Counted from the first letter of the stretch, positions 10,495 to 20,982 are shown. The stretch: DNA of 64,000 nucleotides from Flavobacteriales bacterium (GCA_029262875.1 JAJCYO010000114.1:1-64000), one strand, 5' to 3'. Numbers and translations: made by a program. Notes: generated from the sequence alone by a model not told the origin.

Positions 10495-10580
10495 ACCAGA
10501 TAGCTCGAAAAAATAGCTTTGAGCCTTTTTAAATAAGGTCTTTTCTATGATTACCGTCATAGTCTTTTTGTCTATTTACA
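10495..10580 (+). terminator. Putative hairpins/terminator between the bcr-proximal block and the HAD/ECH fusion
   Basis: GCTC..GAGC then CTTTTT; CTATGA-ttaccg-TCATAG stem then TCTTTTT. Confidence 0.4.
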
Positions 10581-10623
10581 ACTACTTTTAGTACTCATTT
10601 TTCAATAATAAAATTTTAATAAA

Positions 10624-12642
10624 ATGGCATATAAATACAAAAACTTAAACATCGAAAAATTATCAGTTATTGGAGCAGGACAAATTGGTCCGGACATCTG
10701 TTTACACTTTGCAAAAGTGTTCTGGAAAAACAATGTAGAATTCGTGATAGTTGATATATCTGAAGAAGCATTAGCAAACGCTAAAGCAAAAATTGAAAAG
10801 AAAATTAGTAGAGGTGCAGAATCAGGAGCTTTTAAACCTGAAATGGCGGAAACAATGTTGAAGAATATTACCTATACCTCTGATTATGATGCCATCAAAG
10901 GTTCTGGAATTGTTATGGAGGCAGCTACAGAAGATGGAAAAATTAAAGACATTATCTTCAAACAAGTAGAAGCATTAACAGATGATTCTTGTCTATTCTT
11001 ATCTAACTCTTCTCATATGCAACCTGAAGTAATATTCAGAAATATGGAGAATAAGAAACGATGTTTAGTAACGCATTATTTCTTTCCAGCAGAAAGAAAT
11101 CCAATAGTTGAAGTAGTTCCAGGAAAGGATACAGATACTCAAATTACCGAAGACTTAATGGGCTTTTATGAAGCAATAGGCAAAGTGCCAATAGAAGTAG
11201 GAAGCTCTTATGGTTATGCCATCGATCCAATTTTTGAAGGACTATGTGAATTAGCAATTCTTTGTTTAGAAAAAGGATATGGAACAGTTAAAGAGATTGA
11301 TAAAATGGCTCAAAAAACGCTTCGTCAAGGAGTTGGCCCGTTTACAGCGTTAAACCTTACAGGGGGTAACCCTATAACCAATCATGGATTAGAAGAAATG
11401 CGTGATACGCATATCGATTGGTTCCGTTCACCAAAAACCTTGCAAGAAGCAACCGAAAACGGAACAATGTGGGATACAGCTAAAAGAGGAGAACAAGTTG
11501 ATGTTGACCCTGAAAAAGCTGAAGTATTAAGAAAACAATTTTTAGGAGGATATTTTGCACTGTGCTGTTATATCATTGATTTAGGAATAACTAATGTGAA
11601 TGATTTAGATATGGCTACAGAAATTGCATTAGTTATTTCAGCACCATTCACTTTAATGAATAAAGTAGGAATTGATGAATCGCATAGCTTGGTAAAAGAA
11701 TGGTGCGAAGAACATAACGAATTTCCATTCCCAAAATCATTGGATCAAGCAAAAGCCGATGGTGGATGGAAAGTTTCAAGAGTAATTACTAAGAAAAAAG
11801 ACAACATTGCGGTATTAACTATCCGAAGACCAAAAGTGTTGAATGCGCTTAATTTAGGTGTGTTGACAGAATTAAAGGAAGAAATTGTAGCTGCTGAAAA
11901 TGATGCATCAGTTGATGGAATTGTCATCACTGGATTTGGAACAAAAGCGTTTGTTTCAGGAGCAGATATCAATATGCTGGCAGCCTTAAAAACACCAGAA
12001 GAAGGGTATGATAACTCACACACATTTCAAGGGTTAATTAACACAATAGAAGAATGTAAAAAACCAACCGTTTGCGCTCTAAATGGGTTCGCATTTGGAG
12101 GAGGTAATGAATTAGCAATTACTTGTACAGCAAGATTAGCTAAGAAAGGATTGCCAGTTGTGGCTTGTCAACCAGAAGTAAACCTCGGGTTTATTCCTGG
12201 TGCAGGAGGAACACAACGTTTACCACGATTAGTAGGTGTAGATATCGCTGCAGAAATTCTAAGGACAGCTCGTCCAGTTTCAGGAAAAGAAGCTGCTGAA
12301 ATAGGTTTAGTAGATAAAGAAGTAGAAGGAGACTTAGTTGAAGAAGCTGTAACATTTGCTAAACAATTAGTAAAAGGAGAAGTCCAACCACGAGACTTTA
12401 TGAAAAGTGGAAACGGTGAAGATATAATGCCAAAAGAGATCAACATCGGTCACTTGAGTAAAAAGATTGATGAAATAATGAATAAGGCAATATATGATGG
12501 TATCAAGTTACCATTAAACGAAGCACTTGAATTAGAATCAAAACTTTTCGGAGAATGCATCCTAACTGAAGATATGAGAATAGGGCTGGATAATTTCTTA
12601 GAAAACGGACCAAGAGCAAAAGCTGATTTTAAACACAGTTAA
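10624..12642 (+). CDS. 3-hydroxyacyl-CoA dehydrogenase / enoyl-CoA hydratase fusion (HAD N-terminal, crotonase C-terminal)
   Basis: LSVIGAGQIGPDICLHFA (HAD); VITGFGTKAFVSGADINML and PEVNLGFIPGAGGTQRLPRLVG (crotonase). Confidence 0.9.
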   Translation: MAYKYKNLNIEKLSVIGAGQIGPDICLHFAKVFWKNNVEFVIVDISEEALANAKAKIEKKISRGAESGAFKPEMAETMLKNITYTSDYDAIKGSGIVMEAATEDGKIKDIIFKQVEALTDDSCLFLSNSSHMQPEVIFRNMENKKRCLVTHYFFPAERNPIVEVVPGKDTDTQITEDLMGFYEAIGKVPIEVGSSYGYAIDPIFEGLCELAILCLEKGYGTVKEIDKMAQKTLRQGVGPFTALNLTGGNPITNHGLEEMRDTHIDWFRSPKTLQEATENGTMWDTAKRGEQVDVDPEKAEVLRKQFLGGYFALCCYIIDLGITNVNDLDMATEIALVISAPFTLMNKVGIDESHSLVKEWCEEHNEFPFPKSLDQAKADGGWKVSRVITKKKDNIAVLTIRRPKVLNALNLGVLTELKEEIVAAENDASVDGIVITGFGTKAFVSGADINMLAALKTPEEGYDNSHTFQGLINTIEECKKPTVCALNGFAFGGGNELAITCTARLAKKGLPVVACQPEVNLGFIPGAGGTQRLPRLVGVDIAAEILRTARPVSGKEAAEIGLVDKEVEGDLVEEAVTFAKQLVKGEVQPRDFMKSGNGEDIMPKEINIGHLSKKIDEIMNKAIYDGIKLPLNEALELESKLFGECILTEDMRIGLDNFLENGPRAKADFKHS

Positions 12643-12653
12643 TAGGCGATACA

Positions 12654-14783
12654 ATGAAGTACAAAATTGGTATTGATGTAGGAGGAACTTTTACCGACTT
12701 CTTTTTAGTAGCCGATAATGGTGACTCCATAATGCATAAAACCCTTTCAACCCCTGAAGATTCATCAGAAGGATTTATTACAGGATTAAAAGAAATTGCA
12801 GTAAAACTAAATTTATCGGAAAGTGAATTTATAGATAACATTGACACCATAGTTCATGGTACAACAGTAGCAACAAATGCATTGCTTACAATGGGCGGAG
12901 CAAAAACAGCTTTAATTACAACCAAAGGTTTTCGTGATGCGCTGGAGATGAGAAGAGGTATTCGTGAAGAACGTTATGACAATCATTACAAGAATGTTAC
13001 TCCTTTAGTTCCTCGTTATTTAAGATACACTCTTGATGAAAGAATTGATGCAGAAGGAAATGTTTTAAACGAAGTTGATTATGCAGAATTGGATGCCATT
13101 ATTTCTAAATTAAAAGAAGAAGAAGTTCAGGCAGCTGCGGTTTGTTTTATGAACTCTTATTTAAATAGTGAGAATGAAAAAGCGGCAACCGAGTATTTAA
13201 GAAAAGCATTGCCAGATACATTTATCTCAGCTTCCTATGAAGTATTGCCTTCTGTAAGGTTTTATGAGAGGGTAAGTACAACCGTTGTAAACGCTTACAT
13301 TGGTGTAGTAGTTGATTCATATTTGAAATCTTTATTAGGAAAACTGGAGAAGCTAAATTTCAATGGTAAATTGATGATTATGCAATCCAATGGAGGAGTT
13401 GTAACTCCGGAAATTGCTTGTAAAATAGCAGCAGTTGCTGTACTTTCTGGCCCTGCAGCAGCTCCAATTGCAGGAGCGTATTATTCTAATTTATTAGGAT
13501 ATGATAATTGCATAACCATGGATATGGGAGGTACCAGTTTTGATGCTTCTTTGGTCGTGAACAAACAATGTGTTACCAGTACAGATGCGGATATTGATAG
13601 ATACAGAGTTGCCTTGCCAACACTTGATATTATTACCATAGGTGCTGGAGGAGGAAGTATTGGCTGGGTAGATGAAGGTGGATTATTACAGATGGGACCA
13701 AAAAGTGCAGGATCATTACCAGGACCAATTTCTTACGATAGAGGCGGAGAAAAACCAGCTTGTACAGATGCAGATTTAATTTTGGGATACTTAGATCCAA
13801 ATTTTTTCGCAGGAGGTAAATATCAATTGAACAAAGAGAAAACGGTTGAAGTAACTGGGAAAGTATTGGGAGAACCTTTGGGCTTAAATGCTGAAGAGGC
13901 CGCTGCAGGAATGTATCGAGTTATCAATATGAATATGGCCCAAGGAGTTCGTCAGGTTTCTGTGGAACGTGGTTATGATCCAAGAGAGTTTTTAATGATT
14001 TGTGCTGGTGGAGCAGGTTCCATTCACGCAGGTGAAATTTGTCGAGAATTAGAAATCCCAATGTTTGTTGTACCAAGTGTGGCACCAATATTTTGTGCAG
14101 CAGGAATGCTATTGGGCGATTTAAAACATGATTATGTTCGATCTTATATGTCTAAACTTTCTGAGATCAACAAAGATGAATTCTTGAAGTTGTATGATGA
14201 AATGAAAGCTGAAGCAGTTCGCACATTAATTGCTGAAGGAATTACCGAAGATAAAATAGAATATGTTCCATCATTGGATTTAAGATATATAGGACAATAC
14301 CACGAAGTACCATTAGAAGTTTCAATGGATGATATTTATGACTTTGATTTGGAAACCATAAAAGAGGCTTTCCATAATGAACATAACAGACAGTTTGGAT
14401 ATGAGTTAAAAGACGAAGGAACAGAATTAGAGGTAATTAATATTCGTTTCAGAGCAATCGGAATTACCGAAAAACCACATTCATTATCAGGAAATATTGT
14501 AAAAGGAGCTGATACCTTGGAAGAAGCATTGAAAGGAAGAAGACAAGCTTATGTTCCTGAACAAGATGCCATGCAAGAAGTACCTGTTTATGATGGAGAC
14601 ATCTTAAAAAGTAACTTCAAAATAAGTGGACCGGCAATTATCGAACAAATAAATACAACCGTTTTCTTGGGCGAAAGCTACAATTGCGAGACAGGAATTG
14701 GTGGAGCATTCATAGTCTACAACAAAGGATTAATGCCTGAAGGGTTTAAGACCAAACCGGAAAATCAAACAGTGGAGGTGTAA
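12654..14783 (+). CDS. Hydantoinase A/oxoprolinase-like subunit
   Basis: IGIDVGGTFTDFFLVADNG; VHGTTVATNALL; MDMGGTSFDASLV. Confidence 0.9.
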   Translation: MKYKIGIDVGGTFTDFFLVADNGDSIMHKTLSTPEDSSEGFITGLKEIAVKLNLSESEFIDNIDTIVHGTTVATNALLTMGGAKTALITTKGFRDALEMRRGIREERYDNHYKNVTPLVPRYLRYTLDERIDAEGNVLNEVDYAELDAIISKLKEEEVQAAAVCFMNSYLNSENEKAATEYLRKALPDTFISASYEVLPSVRFYERVSTTVVNAYIGVVVDSYLKSLLGKLEKLNFNGKLMIMQSNGGVVTPEIACKIAAVAVLSGPAAAPIAGAYYSNLLGYDNCITMDMGGTSFDASLVVNKQCVTSTDADIDRYRVALPTLDIITIGAGGGSIGWVDEGGLLQMGPKSAGSLPGPISYDRGGEKPACTDADLILGYLDPNFFAGGKYQLNKEKTVEVTGKVLGEPLGLNAEEAAAGMYRVINMNMAQGVRQVSVERGYDPREFLMICAGGAGSIHAGEICRELEIPMFVVPSVAPIFCAAGMLLGDLKHDYVRSYMSKLSEINKDEFLKLYDEMKAEAVRTLIAEGITEDKIEYVPSLDLRYIGQYHEVPLEVSMDDIYDFDLETIKEAFHNEHNRQFGYELKDEGTELEVINIRFRAIGITEKPHSLSGNIVKGADTLEEALKGRRQAYVPEQDAMQEVPVYDGDILKSNFKISGPAIIEQINTTVFLGESYNCETGIGGAFIVYNKGLMPEGFKTKPENQTVEV

Positions 14784-14784
14784 T

Positions 14785-16461
14785 ATGGGAGCAATTAAGA
14801 TTGATAAAATATTATTGAGCATCTTTCAAAGAGCCTTTAAATCCATAACGGATGAAATGAGTATTTCGTTAACGAAAACTACTCGTTCACCTATTTTATG
14901 CGAAGCAAAAGATTTTGTTACAGGACTGTATGATGCGGAAGGAAATATGCTGGAACAAACGGAGAACTTACCTATTCTAAGTTTTTCGCTTGGTCCGGTT
15001 TGTAAAGTTATTTTGGATCAATACGGTGATAACATTCATGAAGGGGATGTGATTATTCATAATGATGTATTCTCTATGGGAAACCAAAATAATGATGTAG
15101 CTATTTTCAAACCGATCTTTTGCGAGGGAACCTTAATTGGTTGGTCAGCAGCCAAAGGACATCAAGCAGATATCGGAGGGGCAGTACAAGGAGGTTATAA
15201 CCCTAATGCCACAGAAGTGTGGCAAGAAGCATTGAGAATCCCAGCTGTTAAGCTGTATGAAAAAGGAAAGTTTAGAGAAGATGTTTGGAATCTAATTTTT
15301 GCGAACATTAGATTAACAATGGTTCAAGAAGATATCAAGGCGCAAATTGGAGCTTGTAGTTTGGGTGAAAGAAGGTTATATGCGTTGGTAACTAAATATG
15401 GTATTGATTGTTATGAAGCGCATAAACAGGAGCTTTTCAACAGTACAGAAACGATGATGCGTGCCGAAATTGCTTCCGTTCCTAATGGAACTTATGAAGG
15501 TAGCAGTATGGTGTATTATGATGGTAAACACCCCGGTTCTCAGTTTGAGATTAAGGCAATCATTACCGTAAAAGATGAAGACATCATTTTTGACTTTTCG
15601 AAAACATCACCCGAAACAAATGGCTTTGTGAATGGAACATATACTTCCTCTTGCTCAGCAATTACCTTAACATTTTTACAAATGGTTAACCCTAACATCC
15701 CTCACAATCAAGGTATGATTAGACCATTAACGTATATCGTTCCAGAGGGAACAATCTTAAACGCATCTTATCCAAAAGCCACAACTTTTGGCAATCATTT
15801 ATGTCCACAAGTGGCAGATTCAATATTTAAAGCACTTGGACCAGCAATGCCTAAAAGGGTAACAGCTGGTTGGAATCATTTATTATGCTCTCTGTTTACA
15901 GGGGATCACCCAAGAACCGGAGAGAAATATGTTGACATCTGCTTCATGGGATTAAAAGGCGGTTCTGGTGCAATGGAAGGAGACGATGGCTACGATCACA
16001 TTGGAATGATTGACGCATCAGGTGGGTTGTTAGACCAGGATTATGAAATGTATGAGCAACAAACCCCTCACTTAATTTTAAAACACGAATACTTAACGAA
16101 TTCTGGTGGAGCTGGAAAATGGAGAGGAGGATTAGGAATAGAAACAGTGATCAAAATGGGAGGAGATGATGCAACTATGGTGGTATTCGGTGATGGAGAT
16201 GTTGAACAAAATTATGGCCTTTTTGGAGGAAAAGGAAGTGTGTTAAATAGCATTGCTTTGACTTATCCTGATGGAAAAGAACACATCCCAATGAGTAAAG
16301 ATTTAGTAGAAGGAATTCCTTCAGGAACTGTTTACAAACAAGTTGCTGGTGGTGGTGGTGGATATGGTAAAGCAGAAGACAGAGATAGAGAGGCAGTAAA
16401 ATGGGATTTGCGAAACGAAGTAATTACAGAAGATCAAGCCAAGCAAGAATATAAACTATGA
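14785..16461 (+). CDS. Hydantoinase B/oxoprolinase-like subunit
   Basis: SLTKTTRSPILCEAKDF; GHQADIGG; YEQQTPHLILKHEYLTNSGGAGKWRGGLG. Confidence 0.9.
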   Translation: MGAIKIDKILLSIFQRAFKSITDEMSISLTKTTRSPILCEAKDFVTGLYDAEGNMLEQTENLPILSFSLGPVCKVILDQYGDNIHEGDVIIHNDVFSMGNQNNDVAIFKPIFCEGTLIGWSAAKGHQADIGGAVQGGYNPNATEVWQEALRIPAVKLYEKGKFREDVWNLIFANIRLTMVQEDIKAQIGACSLGERRLYALVTKYGIDCYEAHKQELFNSTETMMRAEIASVPNGTYEGSSMVYYDGKHPGSQFEIKAIITVKDEDIIFDFSKTSPETNGFVNGTYTSSCSAITLTFLQMVNPNIPHNQGMIRPLTYIVPEGTILNASYPKATTFGNHLCPQVADSIFKALGPAMPKRVTAGWNHLLCSLFTGDHPRTGEKYVDICFMGLKGGSGAMEGDDGYDHIGMIDASGGLLDQDYEMYEQQTPHLILKHEYLTNSGGAGKWRGGLGIETVIKMGGDDATMVVFGDGDVEQNYGLFGGKGSVLNSIALTYPDGKEHIPMSKDLVEGIPSGTVYKQVAGGGGGYGKAEDRDREAVKWDLRNEVITEDQAKQEYKL

Positions 16462-16862
16462 ACAAACACGAAATGATATTACCAGAAGGTTGGCCCATGC
16501 CAAAAGGATATTCTAACGGGATATTAGCAGCAAAAGGAAGAACACTTTTTTTAGCCGGACAAGTAGGCTGGACTGCAGAGGAAAAGTTTGCCTCTGAAAA
16601 ATTGATTCCGCAGTTTGAACAGGCATTAAAAAATATTGTTGCCATTGTAGAAAAAGCAGGAGGAAAACCTACAGACATCTGTAAAATGACCTGCTTTTGT
16701 AAAGACCGAGATCAATATTTAGCATCAAGAAGAGAATTAGGAGCCATTTGGAAAGACATTATGGGAAAACATTATCCCTGTATGAGTATGATTTTCGTGG
16801 TGGATTTATTGGATCATCCTGCATTAATAGAAATTGAAGCAATGGCTGTAATCCCAGAATAA
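16458..16862 (+). CDS. RidA/YjgF/Rid family protein
   Basis: GRTLFLAGQVGW...NIVAIVEKAGGKPTDICKMTCF; start overlaps preceding stop. Confidence 0.8.
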   Translation: MNKHEMILPEGWPMPKGYSNGILAAKGRTLFLAGQVGWTAEEKFASEKLIPQFEQALKNIVAIVEKAGGKPTDICKMTCFCKDRDQYLASRRELGAIWKDIMGKHYPCMSMIFVVDLLDHPALIEIEAMAVIPE

Positions 16863-16871
16863 TCTAATGCA

Positions 16872-16909
16872 CCCTGAGTACGCCAAACGATAGTTTGGGC
16901 TTCGAAGGG
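16872..16909. repeat. REP-like nested palindrome
   Basis: CCCTGAGTACGCCAAACGATAGTTTGGGCTTCGAAGGG; inner stem CCAAAC-GATA-GTTTGG, outer CCCT/AGGG. Confidence 0.6.
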
Positions 16910-16929
16910 TAGAAAGTGAAACAGAAAAA

Positions 16930-18057
16930 ATGGACTTTGAATTAAACGACATACAAAAATCAGTTCAACAAACGTTTAAGGACTTTGTTGATAATCGTGT
17001 GATGCAACAAGCAGCAGCCATTGATGAAAATGCTGAATTCCCAATGCAGTTGTTCAAAGAAGTTGGAGAGCTTGGCTTTTTCGGGATGCGTTATCCTGAA
17101 GAAGCTGGAGGTACCAACATGGATATTCTTTCCTATTGTTTGGCAGTGATAGAGTTATCAAGAGGATCTATGTCATTGGCAGCAGCAGTTACCATGCAAT
17201 CGTTAATGGCAACTTATTTCTTATATCGTTTTGGTGATGAAGAAGTAAGAGGACACTTTGATGCAGCAATGCGTGGAGAAGAAATAGGTGGTATTTGCAT
17301 GACAGAACCAAATGCTGGAAGTGATTTGTTTGCGATTCAAACTAACGCCTTAGTAAAAGAAGATCATTTTTTATTGAGTGGCCAAAAAACCTGGGTAACA
17401 TCGGCTCCAGTTGCTAATTTCTTTACTGTTTTAGCAAAGACTGACAATCACGATAAGCTATCGATATTCTTTGTACCAACAACTTTAGAAGGAGTTGTAG
17501 TAGGAAAGAAAATTGATAAGTTGGGAGCTTGCGGTTCAGTTACCAGCGAAGTTTCATTTGATAATGTAAAAGTTCCAAAAAACTATTTGTTAGGAGAAAT
17601 TGGAGGAGGGACTAAATGCCTCATGGAGATTTTGGCAGAAATTAGAATAATGACTGCGGCACTTTCGATAGGTGTAGCTACTGCAGCTTTTGAAGCAGCT
17701 CTTCAATATGCCAAAGAAAGAGAACAATTTGGAAAACCAATCGGAAAATTTCAGGCGATAAAAATGAAGTTCGCAGATATGGAAGTTCAGTTGCAAACAG
17801 CAAAACATTACGTGTTTTATGCAGCCTATTTGAGTGACAATGATTTACCTCGACATAAAGAATCGATGACTGCTAAATTATACGCATCCGAATGTGCAAA
17901 TAATATCTGCGATCAAGCTTCCAGAGTATTGGCATCTTATGGTTATGCCAATGAATATCCATTGCAACGCTATTTACGTGATGCCAGATTTACATTGATT
18001 GGGGGAGGAACATCAGAAATATTGAAAACAAATATTGGAAGAGAGTTAGGATTATGA
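16930..18057 (+). CDS. Acyl-CoA dehydrogenase (candidate benzylmalonyl-CoA dehydrogenase-type)
   Basis: GICMTEPNAGSDLFAIQTNA; AKEREQFGKPIGKFQAIKMKFADM; GGGTSEILKTNIGREL. Confidence 0.88.
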   Translation: MDFELNDIQKSVQQTFKDFVDNRVMQQAAAIDENAEFPMQLFKEVGELGFFGMRYPEEAGGTNMDILSYCLAVIELSRGSMSLAAAVTMQSLMATYFLYRFGDEEVRGHFDAAMRGEEIGGICMTEPNAGSDLFAIQTNALVKEDHFLLSGQKTWVTSAPVANFFTVLAKTDNHDKLSIFFVPTTLEGVVVGKKIDKLGACGSVTSEVSFDNVKVPKNYLLGEIGGGTKCLMEILAEIRIMTAALSIGVATAAFEAALQYAKEREQFGKPIGKFQAIKMKFADMEVQLQTAKHYVFYAAYLSDNDLPRHKESMTAKLYASECANNICDQASRVLASYGYANEYPLQRYLRDARFTLIGGGTSEILKTNIGRELGL

Positions 18058-19409
18058 GTTATATAAAAGAATATGGTGTTGCCGTTCCCGAGTTTAGAAT
18101 TTCGGAGAAAACCTTACATCCCAGATTAGGAAGAAAAGGCCAGCACGCTGTTTGTTATTCCGACCAGGACATTATCACATTAGCATTTGAAGCTTGTCAA
18201 AATGTATCTAAAGAGGTAGATGCAGTTTTCTTTGCAACCACAACTCCAGTTTTCAAAGACAGGTATCACGCCTCTTATGTTGCTGATTTATTGAAGCTGA
18301 AACAAGGAATCTTAGCAATGGACTTTGGGACAAGCGCTCGAGCCGGTTCAGATGCATTGTTAATGGCGGATAAGTTGATTAAGAGCGGAGAATACAAAAA
18401 TATTTTGGTTGTTGCAGCTGAGGTTTACTACCCAGAAATAGGAAAAGAAACACGTTCACCTTTTGGCCACGCAGCTGTTGCTATGGTTGTTTCTGCGGAT
18501 ACAGGAATAGCTGAAATAACCAGGACCAAATCATACTTGTCAGCCTTAGCAGAAGATTTCAACTACAAGGGAGAAACTGTTCAATACGATGCTCGTTTTG
18601 CAAGAACAGAAGGATTTAAAATGAATCTTGGTTTAGCACTAAAAGAAAGCAACATCAATACTTCAGATGTAAACCAAGTCATTCTTCATTCGCCTTATGC
18701 AAAAATTGCGTTCGGACAATTAAAGAAAGCAGGATTTGATTTAGAGAAACAGTTAATGAAAGATACTGTCACTGCTGAAATTGGTAATACAGGAGCTTGT
18801 CACGGTTTATTTTTATTAATCAATGCGATAGAAAACGGACAAGGAAACATTGCCTTGTTCGATTATTTAAATGGAACCAATGTAATTGAGATTACTAACA
18901 ATACAGTTGTAGAATTTCCATCAGTTAAAAAAGGAACACCAATAGAAGCTTATCAAGATTACCTCACATTAAGAAAACAAGGAAAGTTTACAGGGAGAGG
19001 ATATGAATCCATTGAAATGTTCTCATCAGAAATGATATCTGAAAGAGAGAAAGATGGTTTAGTTTACTTGAAAGGATACGAATGTGCTAAATGTGGAACG
19101 GTTTATTATATGAATGCAGCAAGATGCAACGCTTGTCATCATACGGAATTCAATCAAAAACAATTAGAAAAAACGGGAACAGTATACTCTGTTACTAGTG
19201 AATATTATTTCCCTAGTTCATTTGGCCCAACCAATATGGTAGTCATTGATTTAGATGAAGGAGGAAGAATAACAGTTCAGCAAACGGATGATATGTTCCC
19301 AACAGAAGAGAATACGATCAACATTGGAGACAAGGTAGAATTGGTATTTAGAAAGATGATGGAGAACGATAAGAAGCCTAATTATTTCTGGAAATGCATA
19401 AAACAATGA
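18054..19409 (+). CDS. HMG-CoA synthase-like domain fused to C-terminal DUF35 (Zn-ribbon/OB-fold)
   Basis: ILAMDFGTSARAGSDALLMADKLI; C-term YECAKCGTVYYMNAARCNACHHTEF. Confidence 0.8.
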   Translation: MSYIKEYGVAVPEFRISEKTLHPRLGRKGQHAVCYSDQDIITLAFEACQNVSKEVDAVFFATTTPVFKDRYHASYVADLLKLKQGILAMDFGTSARAGSDALLMADKLIKSGEYKNILVVAAEVYYPEIGKETRSPFGHAAVAMVVSADTGIAEITRTKSYLSALAEDFNYKGETVQYDARFARTEGFKMNLGLALKESNINTSDVNQVILHSPYAKIAFGQLKKAGFDLEKQLMKDTVTAEIGNTGACHGLFLLINAIENGQGNIALFDYLNGTNVIEITNNTVVEFPSVKKGTPIEAYQDYLTLRKQGKFTGRGYESIEMFSSEMISEREKDGLVYLKGYECAKCGTVYYMNAARCNACHHTEFNQKQLEKTGTVYSVTSEYYFPSSFGPTNMVVIDLDEGGRITVQQTDDMFPTEENTINIGDKVELVFRKMMENDKKPNYFWKCIKQ

Positions 19410-20593
19410 GTAAGAAACGAGACATAGCAATAATCGGATTAGGTGTTACCAAATTTGGAGAGCTTTTTAATCAGAGCTATGATGACTTGGTTAGAGATGC
19501 CGCAAACCAGGCAGTGAATGATGCAGGAATAGCATTGGATGATATTGGAGGAGCTTGGTTGTCTACTGCTTTCCCCGAAATAGGAGTTTTTAAAGGACGC
19601 TCTGGAATGGACTTGGTAGAACCACTCAATTTGTATGGAATACCAGTTACAAGAGTATCCAATTTTTGTGCTTCAGGGGCTGACTCAATTCGAAATGCTG
19701 CCAACGCTTTAGCTGCTGGAGAATGTGATGTGGCTATGGCATTAGGTGTTGAAAAATTAAGAGATCGATCACCACAAGACAGTATCGTGAAGATGATGGT
19801 AGAATTGTCTCATCCTTACTATCAAAAAGGATTTACAGCAGCAGGAACTTTTGCCATTTATGCTAAAAGGATAATGCACGAGTACGGTTTAACAAGAGAA
19901 GACATTGCCAACATTTCGGTAAAAAATCATTACCACGGATCATTAAACGATAAAGCACATCATCGGATGGCTTGCACAACAGATCAGGTATTAGGTTCAC
20001 CTATGGTAGCAGACCCATTAACAGTGATGGACAGTTGTCCAACAACAGATGGTGCAGCTTGCGTGATTATGGTAAGAGCTGAAGATGTAGATAAAACAAA
20101 ACACAACCCAGTTTATATTGATGGAGTAGGATTGTCGGTTTCAACAGGATGGGATTTACCATTCTTTGACCCGAAACATGACTTCCTTTCTTTCCAAGCT
20201 ACAAAAGATGCTGCTGCAATGGCATACAAACAAGCAGGGATTACCAAGCCTATTGACGAAATAGATTTAGTAGAAGTGCACGATTGTTTCTCTATTGTGG
20301 AGCTGCTGACTTACGAAGATTTAGGTTTATGCAAACAAGGGGAAGCCAAAGATATGATTAGAGGAAAAGCGACTCAATTAGGTGGTGAAATTCCGGTAAA
20401 TGTGAGTGGAGGGTTGTTGTCTTGTGGGCATCCAGTTGGTGCAACAGGAGTTAGAATGGTGGTTGAAATCGCCAATCATTTGAGAGGTGATGCAGGTGAT
20501 AGACAAGTTAAAGGAGCCAAGAGAGGAATCTCTCATAACATTGGTGGACCTGGAGCAATAGCCTCAGTAATAGTGTTGAATAATGAAAATTAA
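19406..20593 (+). CDS. SCP-x-type thiolase (start moved to MSKKR, ATGA overlap)
   Basis: TRVSNFCASGADSIRNAANAL; GGLLSCGHPVGATG. Confidence 0.87.
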   Translation: MSKKRDIAIIGLGVTKFGELFNQSYDDLVRDAANQAVNDAGIALDDIGGAWLSTAFPEIGVFKGRSGMDLVEPLNLYGIPVTRVSNFCASGADSIRNAANALAAGECDVAMALGVEKLRDRSPQDSIVKMMVELSHPYYQKGFTAAGTFAIYAKRIMHEYGLTREDIANISVKNHYHGSLNDKAHHRMACTTDQVLGSPMVADPLTVMDSCPTTDGAACVIMVRAEDVDKTKHNPVYIDGVGLSVSTGWDLPFFDPKHDFLSFQATKDAAAMAYKQAGITKPIDEIDLVEVHDCFSIVELLTYEDLGLCKQGEAKDMIRGKATQLGGEIPVNVSGGLLSCGHPVGATGVRMVVEIANHLRGDAGDRQVKGAKRGISHNIGGPGAIASVIVLNNEN

Positions 20594-20598
20594 AAAAT

Positions 20599-20982
20599 AT
20601 GAAAGTATTACTAAGTAAACCAGGGTTGGATGGTCATGATGTCGGAGTGAAAGTATTGGCACATGGTTTAATTGAAGCAGGTTTTGAGGTGGTCTATACC
20701 GGGTTAAGAAAATCTATAGAGGAAATTGTGCAAATGGCACTTGATAATAAAGTAGACTCAGTAGGCTTATCCATTCTTTCAGGAACACATTTAGTATTAG
20801 CTGAAAAAATGAAAGAAGTAATGGCAGAAAATAACTTGGATATCCCATGGTTTGTTGGCGGAAATGTACCAGCCGGAGATGTTGAGAAATTGGAGTTCAT
20901 TGGGGCCAACAAAGCTTTTCCAACCAGTACGAAAGTATCGGAAGTGGTAGCCTATTTTAATGAAATAAAAGTAAAAGCATGA
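20599..20982 (+). CDS. B12-binding subunit of acyl-CoA mutase
   Basis: KVLLSKPGLDGHDVGVKVLAHGLIEAGFEVVYTG (DxHxxG). Confidence 0.92.
   Translation: MKVLLSKPGLDGHDVGVKVLAHGLIEAGFEVVYTGLRKSIEEIVQMALDNKVDSVGLSILSGTHLVLAEKMKEVMAENNLDIPWFVGGNVPAGDVEKLEFIGANKAFPTSTKVSEVVAYFNEIKVKA

Noticed and set aside
12654-16461. Acetone/acetophenone carboxylase
   Set aside because: Same superfamily, but only two subunits and the neighbours (mutase, Mo-hydroxylase, IorAB, CoA-transferase) fit oxindole ring opening better; not excluded without phylogeny
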